DNA of 64,000 nt from Eudorina sp. 2006-703-Eu-15 (taxonomy: Eukaryota; Chlorophyta; Chlorophyceae; Chlamydomonadales; Volvocaceae), in the NCBI GenBank assembly GCA_003117195.1, contig BDSI01000001.1:1691765-1755764 (forward strand). The letters are read 5' to 3'. Below are positions 25,280 through 38,500 of the stretch, piece by piece. Made by a program: the position numbers and the translations under genes. Numbering within the stretch: position 1 is the first letter of the stretch; the number at the start of each line of letters is the position of its first letter. Under the pieces are notes generated by a model that was not told the origin of the DNA, searched no databases, and saw only the letters and a list, made by a program, of their open reading frames with translations.

Positions 25280-26595
25280 CGAGCTTTGATGTTGCGGCTG
25301 CGCGCAAACGTGTTAATCGAAGGCTGATGTCGCTGTCTCTGCTGTCCGCAAGGTATGTTCAGGAAACTGTGCGCGCAAGTTCAGCTGCCAGGTTCGGAGC
25401 TGACCTCGTCGCGGTGTGAACCGCGGCAAAACGCGCCTCACAAACAGGCTGACCCAAGGGTCTCGCGGGTCTAGGGGTCCGAGATGTTGGTTAGTCGGAC
25501 CCCGAAAGTCACCCAAACAACGCGTTATACGAGCTATTATAAAACCCTTCGTGCTGGCGAAAGGCTCCTGCTTGCCGTCAAGGAAGGCTTAGATGTTATC
25601 GACGATAAACAAGCGTGCTTCAAGAAGCGAAGCAATGATCACCGCAAGCAACGCCGTTGATCGCTTTTGCTTGTGTCGAAATTGGAGGCAAAGCTGAGAT
25701 AATGCTCGGCAGTGCAGGTCCGTCTAGGGCTCTTCGTCCTTTCCAGGGAGAGAACCTCGGAAGGTGAAACCAATGCCTCCTATAATAACAGCTCGTTAAC
25801 CGAATACCTAAGTTTTTATTATGTTCTAGCTACGGTGACTCCAGGAGGTTCATCCAAAAGTCACGGCAGTTGAATAACTTCTGTGCCGGAAACTCCGCCT
25901 GCTGGCTCTCGAAGACAAATACTTGGCTGAAATACTTGGCTAAAATGAATCCAATCCTACAGTTGGAAGCGGCCAGGGGCCCAGGGATCCCAGCCCCGGG
26001 CCCCTCGCGACAGCCCCACAGCCCCAAACTCGCAGCGCCCACCGTTCACTCAACCCACATCCCTCAGAAAGATACAACGCATATCCTGTTGACTGGGTTC
26101 CTCGTATGCGGGTCCACAAACTTTCGCTTCGGGCTATGGCAGGCGGCCTCAGCTCCGGTGACTCAAGGTGACACTCCGTAGAGTGAGGGCAGTTCGGAGT
26201 CCGCGTCCCCGTCCGATGGCGCTCGACGTCTGGATGTAATCAATTGCAGTGGACCGTTTGAAGGTCATCGGAGGCAGCCGAAGCCTCGTCGCCCTCCGCA
26301 CAGTCCCGGGAGAGCACCGCGCCACACCCAAGCGCAACGGAATGGCTGGACCACTTCACCCGCTGTACCAGCATCCCGCCGGTCTGCCTGGGGCCGCGCG
26401 GCGGTGCTGGTGCACCTCACGGTGCGCGGCACCGCAACGGCGCTGTGTCCTCATCAACAACTTTGGATGATCCTTGGAAGCGACATGGAAGCTCCTCTCC
26501 GCATGCCTAAACCACAACAGACCTGAAACGCACAGCAGAACATCACGTTGCAACAACTTTTGTCCGGGTGCACCACATCCTGGGGTCCCAGGGCA
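25280..26595. other. Intergenic region between two minus-strand genes
   Basis: It should hold the promoter and leader of the RanBPM-like gene and the 3' UTR of the ankyrin gene. I see no coding exon with family motifs. A small direct repeat, AATACTTGGCT twice, lies near 25918-25942. Confidence 0.5.
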
Positions 26596-29500
26596 CTACG
26601 CAGCGCCGCGGTCGGCGGCGACTCCGCCCGCCGCCGCGGCGACGCCGCCCGCACCACCCTCCACGTCGGCGAGCCCCTCCAGCTGGCTCAGCCGCTGCGC
26701 CTCCGCCGCCGCGCGGGCCGCCGCCTGCATCGCCTCCTGCCGCGCCAGCAGCGCGGCGGTCTGCTGCTGCGGCATCAGGCCGAAGAACCACATGACGACG
26801 AACGCCCCCGCGGTGAGCAGCAGCGCGCGGAAGGTCTGCACCAGCGACTGCGCCACCTGGGAGGGGGAAGGGGAAGGGGGTGTGGCGGAACCAGGAGCGG
26901 GAGGTGGGATCAGGGGATGAAAGCGGGGTTCACGGGGCGCTGCCCAGGTCGATCAGCACAGCTCGGAGCGATGGCCTTTTGGTACCCCCCTGGGGGCCAG
27001 ACCCGCAGAGGTTCGGGATGCGACCGAGCCGCGGTCTGGGGCCCTCGGGCAGCGATGTGGGAGCCTGGCCGAGTGGGGGATGAGGTGCAGGACAGGACCC
27101 CCTCGTCCGCTCGTCTGAGCGCCTTAGCGGCAGGACAAGGGGCGACGGTGCGGTGCAGCAGCTCTGCCGCTGCCGGTAGCCCAGGGCCGCCCACGCACGC
27201 ACCTCCTCCCCCACCCAGTCCTCCAGCCGCCAGGACCGCTTCCGCGCCGCTCGGTCGGCGGCCTTCTCGAACGCCTTCTCCAGCCTGGGGACGTGGCGAG
27301 GGAAATGGGTAGACATATTCAAACTGGGGACGTGGGGAGGGCGGGCCCACCACACCGGCAAGGTATGGGAAGCGGAGAGGGACGACGCACGATGCAGTGA
27401 GGCATGGCATCAGGTCAAGAGATCTGATGCCATGCGCCGCCACACATAACCACTAGCACAACCACCAGTATCATTCCTAGCCTGGCCCCCCTCCCCCGTC
27501 GCCCCGTGGCCTTGGCCCCCTTTCTCAGTGGCCTATCCACCATCCCACTACCACCACCACTACCAGTATCGTCGCGGCGGCCGGCAGCAGCAAGAGCACC
27601 AGCACGTGTGCCCAAGACGAACTCCCTCGCCCGTCCGTTGCGTGCCGTGCCACGTCGCAACACCACCCCGCGGCAAACCCCACCCACCAAACCCCAAGCC
27701 TCCTCCCTCTCCCCCGCCCTCGTGCAGAGGTCCACACACACTGACACCGACACCCACCCACACGCGCACACCTACCTGTCCACGTAGCCCACCGCCGCGT
27801 CCCCCTCGCTCTTCGTCGTCCACGCGGACGTGGCCGCGGACCGCAGCTTGTCCATCCGCTCCCTGTGGGCCATGCGGGCTGCAGGCCGGGCACAGGCTAG
27901 TATTCACTAGTATTCACTTCACCGCCTGGTGCCGCGCCATGATATGTGCCCCAGTTCCCCCGACAGATCAGGTCCCCCATTAAACCCGAACCCCCGCACA
28001 CACGCACAGTGCCTCGGGTGAGCACTCAGAGAATAGAGCGACGCTAGGACATCGGACGCACGTAACGAGCCGAGCGAGCCCAGGTGCCGCTGGGCCGCAC
28101 TGTGATGTAGTGGTCAGCGCGGTGGTTGCGGGCGCCTGGCACCGCATCGCGCCGCACTGTGCTGCACCGCACTGCCAGACCGGTGCCCAGCACCGCCGGC
28201 ACCGCACGACGCACGACGCACGGGCAACGACGCGGGGTCGTATGGTCCGGACTGTGGGGCCCGGCTGCCGTCTTTCCCGTGTGGCGCTACCTGGCCCGTC
28301 GATGTGTTGATGTGCGGATGCGCGATGTGGACAGGTGGGCAGGAATGGAGGACCAGGGGGGCGCGCTTGCGGGCTGCAGATCCAACGCGCCTACCTCTGA
28401 ACGTGGCCTCATCCTCGCCCTGCTGCTGCTGTAAGCCATCGCCGCCGCCGCCGCCGGCGGCGGCAGCGGCGCGTCCTTCCCCGCCGCCGCCGCTGCCGCC
28501 GCCTGCCTTGCCCGTCCCGTTCTTGTCAGAGCCGGTGCCCTTGGCTTCGGCAGCGGCGGTCAGGATGCGCTCGCGCACGCGCTGCGGCACCGCTGCGGTG
28601 ACGCTGACGAGGACCGCCTGAGGTACGGGGCAATAGGGGCAGCGCCCGGTGACACAACTGGGCGGTAGCCGTCTCCCAAACGCCCTCCCAGTGAAGCTGC
28701 GTCCACGAACCGTAACCGTATCAAAACACCCCATCTTCCCAGGGCGTCCCTCGCATTCAAGCGGGGCTGAGCCAACCCCCAACGTCCGCCTGGACGGCCC
28801 TGACTGCCCCAGCCCAAACGTTGTAAACAACTATACATTCTACGCTCCCATCCGGCCGGTCCCAGCCCCAGCCTCCTACGGGCTCCCGCCGTCGCCCACC
28901 TGGACAGCCGCCTCCGCGCTCTCCCGCTGTGCCTGCCGGAACTCGGCCATCTTGGCGGCGGTGGCGGCGGGGTCGTTGCCCGGCAGCTCCGAGCGGAGGT
29001 CGTCAATCACCACCTGCGGAACCGGGGAAGCCGACGCAGTATTATGTTCAGTGGAAAATCTCCACTGATAGCACACGGGGTGGCAGGCGGGTGCTGGCAG
29101 GTTGGGCTTTTCCGGGTTTAGGGTTTCTGGGTTTGGTTTTCCTTTTCTTTTTAGTCATCGCGCTCCCGACCGTGCGCCTGGCCAGGCGCACCCCCTCCCG
29201 CTCCCCCGCGTGTCCGTCCGCCCAAGCGCAGCAAACAACCCTGCTACGCAGCGCTGGGCTTCGCTTCTCGCGGCTCAGTTTTCTCTTACACACCTGCAGT
29301 CCGCCCGCCTTGCGCGTGACCCCGTGCAGCCGCTTGAACTTCTCCGCCACCGACATCACCTGGGGCTGGTCCGCGTACCTGGGGGGGGGCTCAGGGAGGG
29401 TATAGGAAATAGGGGGCCAGGGAGGGGAGGGGCGTGTGGATCGACGGACATCAGGGCGCATGGACGAGCATCATAAGTTGCGCATGCATGCATGGATGGA

Positions 29501-32500
29501 TGCATGCATGGATGCATGGATGGATGCATGCATGGATGCATGCATGGATGGATGCATGGATGGATGTGCGTTTGGAGTTCGGGAATGGGGAGCTGAGCAA
29601 TCGGACGGACTGGGGGACACGATTGCCAGGGACGCACGGCGGGAATCGGCGCCGACGGGGGCAATGGCGGCTGGCGAAACGGGGGGGCGGTGCGCTGAGA
29701 TTCGCGGGACCCAAGACGCCTCGCAGTCAGCACCCCCGGTGGAACAGCGGCAGAAAGCAGCGGGCGCTCCCATAGCGGCAACCCTGCCACAGCGCGCGAC
29801 GGGTGGAGCCCTGTCCGCTCGACGCGACGGGGGCCCCAAACAGGAAACTGCGACTCGGTCGTCGGGCCGCACATCGGCGACAGCCACTGTCCGCAACTTG
29901 CGCCAGCAGTTGGCCATTCGCGCATCTTTTTGACCCTCCGACGCCGCACCCGGACCTGGACCTGCATCTTGGCGGGGCGGCACACCCACTGACCTCACCA
30001 CCTGCTAACCTCACCACCACCACCACCACCACGACAATTTACAAACAGCACAGGGCCAACGGCCGAGACCCACACCAGCCTGACACAGCCAGCACAGCCC
30101 GGTGCATGGCCCTCAGCGCATCCCCACCGGGTCAGGTCGTTGGTGCGCTTGGCCTCCGCCAGCGCGTCCCTGACCCGTGGGTCGCGGATGTCAGACTGGA
30201 AGTCCTCATCGGCGCGGAGCGCGGAGATGGCGCTGCGGGACATCAGGGACGGTCACTCGGTCAGCATCACGTAGGCGTAGACGTTGGACGTCAGTGCAGG
30301 TGCAGGTGGTGCAGGTGCAGGTGGTGCAGGTGGTGCAGGTGCAGGGTTAGGTGCGCGAAGCGGGAGGGCCGCCGGGAAGTGGCACCGACCAAATCCGAAG
30401 GGGCGGGGGAGGACGTTCGCTGGCGGCACAGGTCTGCCCCGGTGGGCCGGCCGGCCGGCCGGATGGACGCGCTTTCGCAGCTGGACCTTGCGGGCCGGAT
30501 CACGGAAGGGAGCTTGTGGCGGCGTGCCGCCGCCCGCCAACTGGAGAGCAGCGCAGAAAAACGTTAGGATGGCAAGGCGCGCACCGTGCGCTCTTTCTAC
30601 TGGGCTGATACTGAAATGGCTGCAGCTTTTCCGTTGCAAGGATCACGGCACGCATGAAGCAACGTCGCGCCAACCGGCAGACCCGCGCCCCACGAATGCC
30701 AGTCACGGACGGCGCGGCGCAACCCGGCGGGGATCTGATCTGAAATTTTCAACTTGTGACCGAGACGGTAACAACAGCAGGCGCCCGCGGCACCGGCACC
30801 AGCCCGCCTGAGGTCTGCAGGCGGCCACCGATCGGCTCCCCACCCGCCCCCCACCCACCCACCCGAACAGCTCCACCATCCCCATGGCCTGCCGCAGCGC
30901 GGTAATCGCCGCCTGCGCGGCCGTGTCCAAGTACGGCAGCTCCTGGACCTGCCGCTCGTCCATCCGCGCGTACGACTCCACCTGGACGACAGATCGGGAC
31001 GACCGGTCGAGAACGCCGGGCCAAGAGTTACCGTGTTCACGATCTCCTCAAGTCTCTAGTCTCTCCCCAGTCTCCCAAGTCTCTCGACCAAGTGTCTCTC
31101 TCGACCAAGTCTCTCTCTCGACCAAGTCTCTGGACCAAGTCTCTCTCTCGACCAAGTCTCTGGAGCAAGTCTCTCTCTCGACCAAGTCGCCGGTCCCGTC
31201 CGGCCCCAAACTGCAGAGCCGCAGACCTCCACACGACCCACATCCCGCAGCTCACGAGTGAGGGGCGCACACCCCCCTTTTGGTTAATAAAGCCAGCGAA
31301 ACCGCAAAAGAGCAACAAACCGATAACCGCCGATGTAGCCATTGACGGAGACGGCGAAGCGTTGACTCCGACGAAATAAGTAGAAGCTGATATGTGCAGA
31401 TAGTGGACGGCTGATGAGACACCGTAGTAGGGCTGGCGAGAAGAGTTGTAACGGTCGAACCCAGAGAGCAACGACTGCTACCTAGTTTCCAATACTAATG
31501 AAAGCCTGTAGGCTAATGTCAAGGCAAAGCAGGGGTTCATGCGCAAACGACGCGTGCGATGCGACAAAGCAAGCATGGTGCCCGGCATCAGTGAACCCGC
31601 CCTGCTATGGATGTGCGATGCAAATGTAGACTGACCTGGAGCCACCCGCCCCCCATCCCCAATTCCTCACCTTGGCCACCTGCTGCTCCAAGGGCATGGA
31701 GGACAGCTGCCGCAAGCAGATGGCCGCGGGACTGTCATACTCCGGCCCGCCCTCCTCGGCCCCCTCCTCCTCCCCCTTCTTCCCTGATGTCCGGGTGCCC
31801 TCGCCCTTGGCAATTGTGTCTGCCGCCGCTTGGCTTTTCCGGGCCGCCGCCATCCCCTTCCCGGCCAGCTCCACGCCGCCCTGCTCCGCGGCGGCCCGCG
31901 CCAGCACTCGAAAGGCCCGCCGCGCGGACCGCTCCCGGGCGGGGTCGGATGCCTCTGCGGCGTCCGGGTCTTCCGGTGCCGCCGCAGGGCCCTGAGGCCG
32001 TGGCGGCACCGTCCCCGGCTTGGGCGGCGCCACCTGGGGCACCAGCTCCAGGGGAAGCTTGCCGTCCTGGGTCTGACTCAGGGGGTCGGCACCTGCGCGG
32101 GCCCCGGAGCCCACAGGAAGGGTGAGTCGCAGGCTCCTCAACGGCTGGGAGCAAGTCGCAGCGAGCCCCCGTGCCTGCCCTGGCGGCAGTATTACATAGC
32201 CCCAAACTCCAATCATCATTCCTCCCAGCGGCACAGATTCCAGGATGGGCCAGCCCCACCCACTCAGCCCCACTCACCCAGCTTGAGCAGCTCAGTCACC
32301 GTGTCGACATCACCCGACAGCGCCGCGGCATGCAGGGCTGTGTAGCGCCGCCCCGTGGCGACGGCGGCCACGTCGCAACGCTGCCGGCCCACCAGCCACT
32401 GTACGGCAGCCACCTGTACGGCGCATGCACCCGCCGGCGACCGTCACCCACGACCGCAGCTGGACTCCTAGGGTTCTGCCGGCTCAATAGTCTCATACAC

Positions 32501-34095
32501 ACACACGCGCGCGCGCGCACGAGCAGCCCGGTGTGGCTTCCTCCCCGGACGATCCCGTCCCTCTGCGGCTCCTTTTCCGACGGAGTTCGCCACAGCACGC
32601 AATGGCCATGGGTTCCCCGGCCCGCGCCGGAATGCCTCACTCACCCATCCACCCACCCACCCAGCCACCCAGCCACCCATTCACCTGCCCCAGCCCTGCC
32701 GCCAGGTGCAGCAGCGGCACCTCGCGGTAGGTCCTGGCCAGCGCCCCCGCCAGGCTGCCCTCGCTCTGAGCCCCCAGGTACTCGGCCACCTCGACGTGCC
32801 CCGCCAGCACCGCCTCCGCAAACGGCGTCAGCGAGCGCTTGTTGGGCAGCTCGAGCTGCGAAGACCCCCCGGGGCGACAATCATTCAGGAGGAGAACGGT
32901 ACGGAAAAAGAGGGGCTGTGAGTTTAAGCGCGACGGAAAGGGCACAGGAGCGTCGCGCCGTGATTAGCGGAGAATTTCAAGTAGGGCTGGGGGCATGCTT
33001 TGGAGTCAGTGAAGCAGCGGTGGCTTCAGGAGATCAGGACAGGCTGGCTGGCTCATCTGATCTGGATCGAGCTGCAAAGACGCTGTTAGGTCACATGCGG
33101 CACCTGCCAGGGTGTAGTGACCCCCGGCCATTGGCGTGCAGTCCAACGCAGGCCCCGACATGTACCGTGGCTTGAAAACGGTGCACATGGTCCTTACAAA
33201 CTGATCACGCCGCACCAGGTGAGCAGGTCGGTCAACCCCCGGTCACCTTGGCGCGCGCCTCCACCAGCGCCTTCACCGCCGTCAGGCTGCCCTGACGCGC
33301 CGCCAGGTGCAGCGGCGTGTCGTCCGCGGCATCTGGTGCATCCCGCCAGCACTCCTTGCCAAGCAGGTAGCTCACACAGGCCGTATGGCCGCCTGCGGAG
33401 ACCGGTGGAAGGAGGGAGTTTACAAATCTCCCAGTGACACCGGTTGCCTGATACCAGCCTAATTACAGGCTCTCGAGGGCGCCTTGTGTCGGGGCCGGCG
33501 TGAATGCTGGACGGTCACCTTCACGTCAACCGGCGCAGGTGGCACCGCGGGACCCTTGAAGTCCGATATCGCGGGAGGGTGTTGCTGCTTCCACAGTGGA
33601 AAACGCGAGTCCAACCTCTCACGGCAGGAATGGCGGCCTGCCACAACGCCTGACTCGCACCCGCAGCGGCGTAGTGTAGGGCGCCTCGCCCGGTGGCATC
33701 TTCAACGTCCAGCAGGACGCCCTTAGTGAACAGGTACTCGACGATATCAGCATGACCGTTCGAAGCGGCGTAGTGGACCGCCTGGCGCAAGTGCTTGTCT
33801 TTGGCAGAAGGGTCGGCGCCGGTTTGCACCAGCTCGATGACCTGGGTGCCGTGTTATCGGACGTGACGAGGGCGTGTTGAGGCACCGCACGGTTACGCCA
33901 GTAAGTGCGCCCAACAAACTTACGTCTGCAGTTAGGCCCCGTGCAGAAGCCCACAGGAGCAGCTCGCCCTTTTCTGCATCTCGCTTGAGCTGTCGGGAAT
34001 TTCATCGGACGAATCAGGAGGTCGAGCGTCGCCAAGGAATCAATGCAGATATACCGTACCTCCTCAATCAAAGAATTAGCTGTTTCGTTGGCCAT
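26596..34095 (-). CDS. Ankyrin-repeat protein with C-terminal membrane segment
   Basis: Fifteen exons join in phase (about 749 residues): 34095-34060, 33989-33924, 33841-33661, 33392-33247, 32855-32685, 32413-32278, 32092-31671, 30981-30863, 30232-30128, 29378-29294, 29013-28900, 28617-28395, 27878-27776, 27284-27203 and 26856-26596. The N-terminal part has five or six ankyrin repeats, clearest as QAVHYAASNGHADIVEYLF, TPLHLAARQGSLTAVKALVE and TALHAAALSGDVDTVTELL. Next are a Pro/Ala-rich linker, then a helical region with an STI1-like stretch (DEDFQSDIRDPRVRDALAEA). A Gly-rich segment and basic helices follow (LEKAFEKAADRAARKRSW). Near residue 672-692 is a single hydrophobic helix (RALLLTAGAFVVMWFFGLM), followed by about 55 Ala/Gln-rich residues. 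It may be a membrane-anchored scaffold; I cannot name an orthologue. The splice model is firm in the ankyrin part. Confidence 0.82.
29481..29567. repeat. ATGG/ATGC tetranucleotide microsatellite
   Basis: A mixed (ATGC)n and (ATGG)n tract of about 87 bp lies in an intron of the ankyrin gene. Both strands stay open across it, producing spurious reading frames. Confidence 0.9.
30294..30345. repeat. GTGCAG/GTG mini-repeat
   Basis: Alternating GTGCAG and GTGGTGCAG units of about 50 bp occur in an intron of the ankyrin gene. Confidence 0.85.
31080..31187. repeat. CTCTCGACCAAGT tandem repeat
   Basis: Six to seven imperfect units of about 13-17 bp (CTCTCTCGACCAAGT, CTCTGGACCAAGT) occur in the intron before the exon encoding VESYARMDERQ in the ankyrin gene. 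Confidence 0.87.
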
Positions 34096-35080
34096 GGACA
34101 CTTATGGGATACAACTGTTGTAATTGGGCCAAAGGTTACACAACCTGAGAGCAGGCGAAAGGGCCTACCGCGATATGCTTAACAAGTAACACTTTTATTG
34201 GTTGTTAAAGAAAGTACCAAATCTTCAGGCCTCAACAAAATGATGACGGCATAGTTGTGCCTGCGCCTTTGGCAACCACAATGTAATTGGGTTCGCACGG
34301 CCACAATAAGCCATGCACAGCAATCCCAGGTCTTTCCTGGTGCAAACAAGGCGCAGCACGCGCTCCATGTACGGCCACGTACGAACATGCCCTCCCAAAA
34401 CGGCATCGAGTGTCAAGTATTGGCTCACATCAGTTTTGCCCTGTAATTATTTAATCACCGCTTCGAGAGCGCTGTAGCGCGATGGAAAAGTTGCGTCAGT
34501 AGGGCAGACAATACAGAGTGAGTTATGCAGGCGGACCCCGATGTTTGGCAGCCCCCAAGGAATACATCCAGCGTCCTCTCGGGGACTGAAGCCTCATCAC
34601 GCCACCCCAATTTGTTGATCTATGGTGACGGGAGACAAGCTGCAATACGCAACCCCATATCAGCACCTTACTTAAACACGCGGTGACACCGAGCCGTACG
34701 TCAGCCCACGCCGCGCGACGACAGGCCGTCGAGGAGAAGCGGCACCGCGTCGGGTCATTCCACAATCGCTTCCCACCTGCACCCTTCGCGAAGCGCAACA
34801 ACCCTACAGCGTGCTTGTGCTTTGCTGTGTGTGTATGTGTTGCGGCTCTCGCATCCACACGCCGGCCTGCGACCCCTCCCAATGCCGTAACCCATGCTGC
34901 GTCCCATGCTAAGCATGCTGATGCGCCCAAGTGAAGCCGCTCATGCCAACAAGCCCGCCCGCCCCACGCAAACCCACATTCCTGTCCACTCCACGCGCCA
35001 GCCCGCTCTCGCCTTGCTCCCGCTCCAAACGACCCCCGAACGGCTTCCGCCAGCCCGCCAAACCGTCCCAGCCAGCCTGC

Positions 35081-35121
<41 letters not shown>

Positions 35122-35510
35122 CCCGCTGCCCAGCGGACACCGCCAGCCTGCCCCTCTGGACACGGCACTTCCACCCCACTCCCACCCGCCCCGGAAGATT
35201 TTCCGACACGCGCATCCCTCCATCCCTCCCTGCCCGAGGACTGCGCATGAAGCGCTGCGATTGGACCACCCCACCCAAACCGCGGACGCGCTGCCGCCCC
35301 ATCGGCACGAGCCCGGCTCCCAGCCCAGCCTACTCCCCGCGCCCCACCCTGTAATTGACAGGGTGCCCTCGGGTGCCGCACAATCATACACGGGATGGGA
35401 TGCGCCCCCGGAGGCGGAAACCCTCCGCTGCACCTTGGACCACCTGGATCTTGAATGCAAGTGCCCTCCCCAGCACCCAGGGCCTCAGCGCCCGACCCGG
35501 GTGCGGTGCC
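34096..35510. other. Intergenic region between ankyrin and bZIP-like genes
   Basis: Both flanking genes are on the minus strand. The stretch should hold the 3' UTR of the bZIP-like gene and the promoter of the ankyrin gene. It includes a (CCAG)n repeat. I see no coding exon. Confidence 0.5.
35083..35122. repeat. CCAG tetranucleotide repeat
   Basis: About ten copies of GCCA/CCAG lie in the 3' flank of the bZIP-like gene. Confidence 0.88.
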
Positions 35511-38500
35511 CTAATAGGCGCCATCCAGCGCGTCGCCCGCCTCCACAACCGTTGCCACGATGGCGGTCGCGTTGGGCATCCATGGGTACGAGTACACGGC
35601 CGCCTTCACGAACTGCAGCACCGACAGCGTGCGGCCGTACAGGTAGCCGCGGATCAGGAGGTGGGCGGTCTTCTCGCGCCGCATGCTGCGCTGCAGGGCC
35701 TGCGAGGTGAGGTGAGGGGAAGGGAGGGGAGGGAGGCGGAAGAAGACGCGTGGAGTCGGTGACCGTGGGTGTACGACAACAGTGACTGGGAGGCGTACGA
35801 AAACGAGCCCCAGGGGAGCAAGCACAGCCCAGTCCTTCCCGGACGTGTCCCTCGCCGAACGCCGAACACACCCGCACGTGTGGAATTCCCTGCCCTGCTA
35901 AACACACGGGCAAGTATCATGCATACGAGTGGTCCTATGGTCTGGACCGGATGAATTTCCTTGATGGGCACACGGGCGGGTCATCTCACAAAGCACACGC
36001 ACACACTCACACACGGACCCAAATATATGGTAAGTATATCTGCGGTCGGTCGGGCGGGTCCTTCGGTCGGTCGGGTTCCTTTTCTAAACACACGCACCCA
36101 CATGAACCCCCTTTCCTGATACACACGTCTCCCTCCACTGACGCACCTGTATCACCTCGCACTCGGGCGAAACCGTCAGCTGCGCCATGGCCGTGTGGAT
36201 GTCCGCCGCAGGGCCGTGCAGGCCGTTGGACAGCCGCTCGTTGATGCCCTTCCGCTCCGCGAGGATGCCGTCCATGATGCCCCTGAACAGGTGCCACACC
36301 GCCCGCAGCTCGCGGATCTGGGCGGGCGTCAGGTCCAGGGTCCGCACCACGGAGCGCCAGTGGCCGGCGTCCGTGGAGGCCAGCGCATCCGTTTCCAAGT
36401 GGGTCTGGGGGAGGGTCGGCAGGGGTCGCGACGGATGCTGTGGCGGGGCATTCATGGGACAGTAAGGGTCGCGATGCGCGGCCACGCAGCGTGGAGACAT
36501 GTGTGTGTGGGGGGGGGGGGCAACAGTCACACACGGAAGGGTATGCCCGTCATTGGGTGGACGCTGCAGCCGCGGCGAAACCATTCTGCCAACCAGCGCT
36601 GCGCTGCCATGCCGCGCTGGGCAACAGGGTGATTGCGAGCGAGGAGCAGTGAGTGGGACCTGCATGTACGGTACTTGCGGCACGTGCCTGTGCCGCCACC
36701 ATGAAGGTGTCGGGCGCCAGCATGGCCGAGTACTTCATGAGGTGCCCCGCCTCCGCCGCGAGCTGCCGGATGCGGCCCGCCGCCGCCTCATCCTCCCCGT
36801 TCGCCTCCAGCGCCAGCAGCGGGACCGCCACCTCCGACAGAAAGTGCTTCCAGCCTTCCAACAGCTGAGTCTTGGTGACCGCCCGGAACCTACATCCGCG
36901 CAACAACAGTAGCAGCAGCAATCAGCAGTAGCAGCAGTAGCAGCAGCAGCAATCAGCAGTAGCAGTAGCAGTAGCAGCAGCAGCAATCAACAGTAGCAGC
37001 AGCAGCAGCAGTAGCAATCAAGAGTAGCAGCAGCATCAGTATGGTCCGAAACTCTGCTGTCAAGACACCCAACGGAAGGAGGCCCATATGCCCCAGCGGC
37101 CCAATACGAGCCAGGGCAGCGACACGAACCAAGTCGGAATGAAACGAAGCCCAACCAAACCGACCCTAACCGAATTAACCGAACCGAACCGAATCGAACC
37201 CGGGCCGTGCCTACAAGAACCCAACCGAGTCCGCACAAACTGGTCAGACAGTGGCAGGCGGATTTCGAGCGACGAGCTGCTGCCCGAGCCGTGCCAAGCC
37301 GCGCCGAGCTGAGCCGAGCTAAACTACGCGGCAGCCACTCGGCAACCACCCGGAATGCCGCGGTGCATGGTGCCCATGGCACCGCGCACGTCCGCATGGA
37401 AGGGAGCCCGACGTGACCCCACCCACCGGAGTGCCGGAGGACTGGCGCCGGGTACATGGACCCCGCCCCGCCCTCGCGCCCGCCCGGTGACGCTCCGACA
37501 CCCAAACACAGCCCGACCGACTTCCTCCAGTCCATAGCTGGCTCGCGGCATCATAGATCTGGCACTTTCCCTCCTCCCCGTTGTGACGCACCCCAACGGC
37601 GCCCCCCCGCACATGCCCCGCGCCGAGAGTGTGGCCATCATCCTCTTAAAACCATCACCCAGCTCCTGCGCTATTTTCCTCGTTTTATATCTCCGCCCAG
37701 CTTGTCCAAACCCCACGCCCACCCGTCTGCGCCTCCCCTCACCCCCACTCCCCGTCCACCCGCCCCCGCAGTATGACTATGCCAGTATGCCTACCTATTT
37801 CCTACAGCCCGCCCCCGCCCCCGCCCCCGCCCCCGCCCCCACATGTCCGGACCCCGTCAGGGTGCACCACGATCAGGCACCGGCACTTTAAGGCCGTGGG
37901 TCACCCACCTCTTCCGGTCCGCCTCCGTGAGGGTCACCGGAGACTGTCCCAGCAGACACCCGCACGAGGCCATCTTTACGGTCATCACGGCTGAGGGAGG
38001 GGTACCGTTGGCCGCCGCGCCCGGCATCGAGCACGCGCCCCCTGACGGCGACGACGACGACGCGACGCCGCAGCCGCCGTCCGCTGCGTCCGCGGGCTGC
38101 TGCCGCTGCTGCTGGGGCATGCCCCAGAACTGCGGCAGATCCTCCGGGGCCCCCCGCATGACTTTGAGCTGGTAGTCCCGCATCTGCACCACCTTCTCCA
38201 GGACTTGGCTCCTGAACTTGAGCTCGTTGTTCTCATGCAGCAGCCGCTCCAGGTGCTGGCTCTTCTCCGCGGCGAGCGCCTCCAGTTCTTTAAGCTGGTT
38301 TTGCTGGGTTGGGGCGGAGGGGATTGGGGCAGAGGGGAGAGAGGACGGGAGGGTTGGAAAGGCGCCTTGGGTACCTCCGGCAGCAAGCGCAGGAGCATGG
38401 GGACGACAGTGGGTGCCTCCGGGTGTGCTGCCTCCCGGTGTGGGTTGATGAGCTGCTGGACCGGGCGCTTCCACACGCGGGCGCGTAGTCACAGACGCGT

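Noticed and set aside
29436..29933. Met/Asp/His-rich frames on both strands
   Set aside because: They are produced by the ATGG/ATGC microsatellite in an intron of the ankyrin gene.
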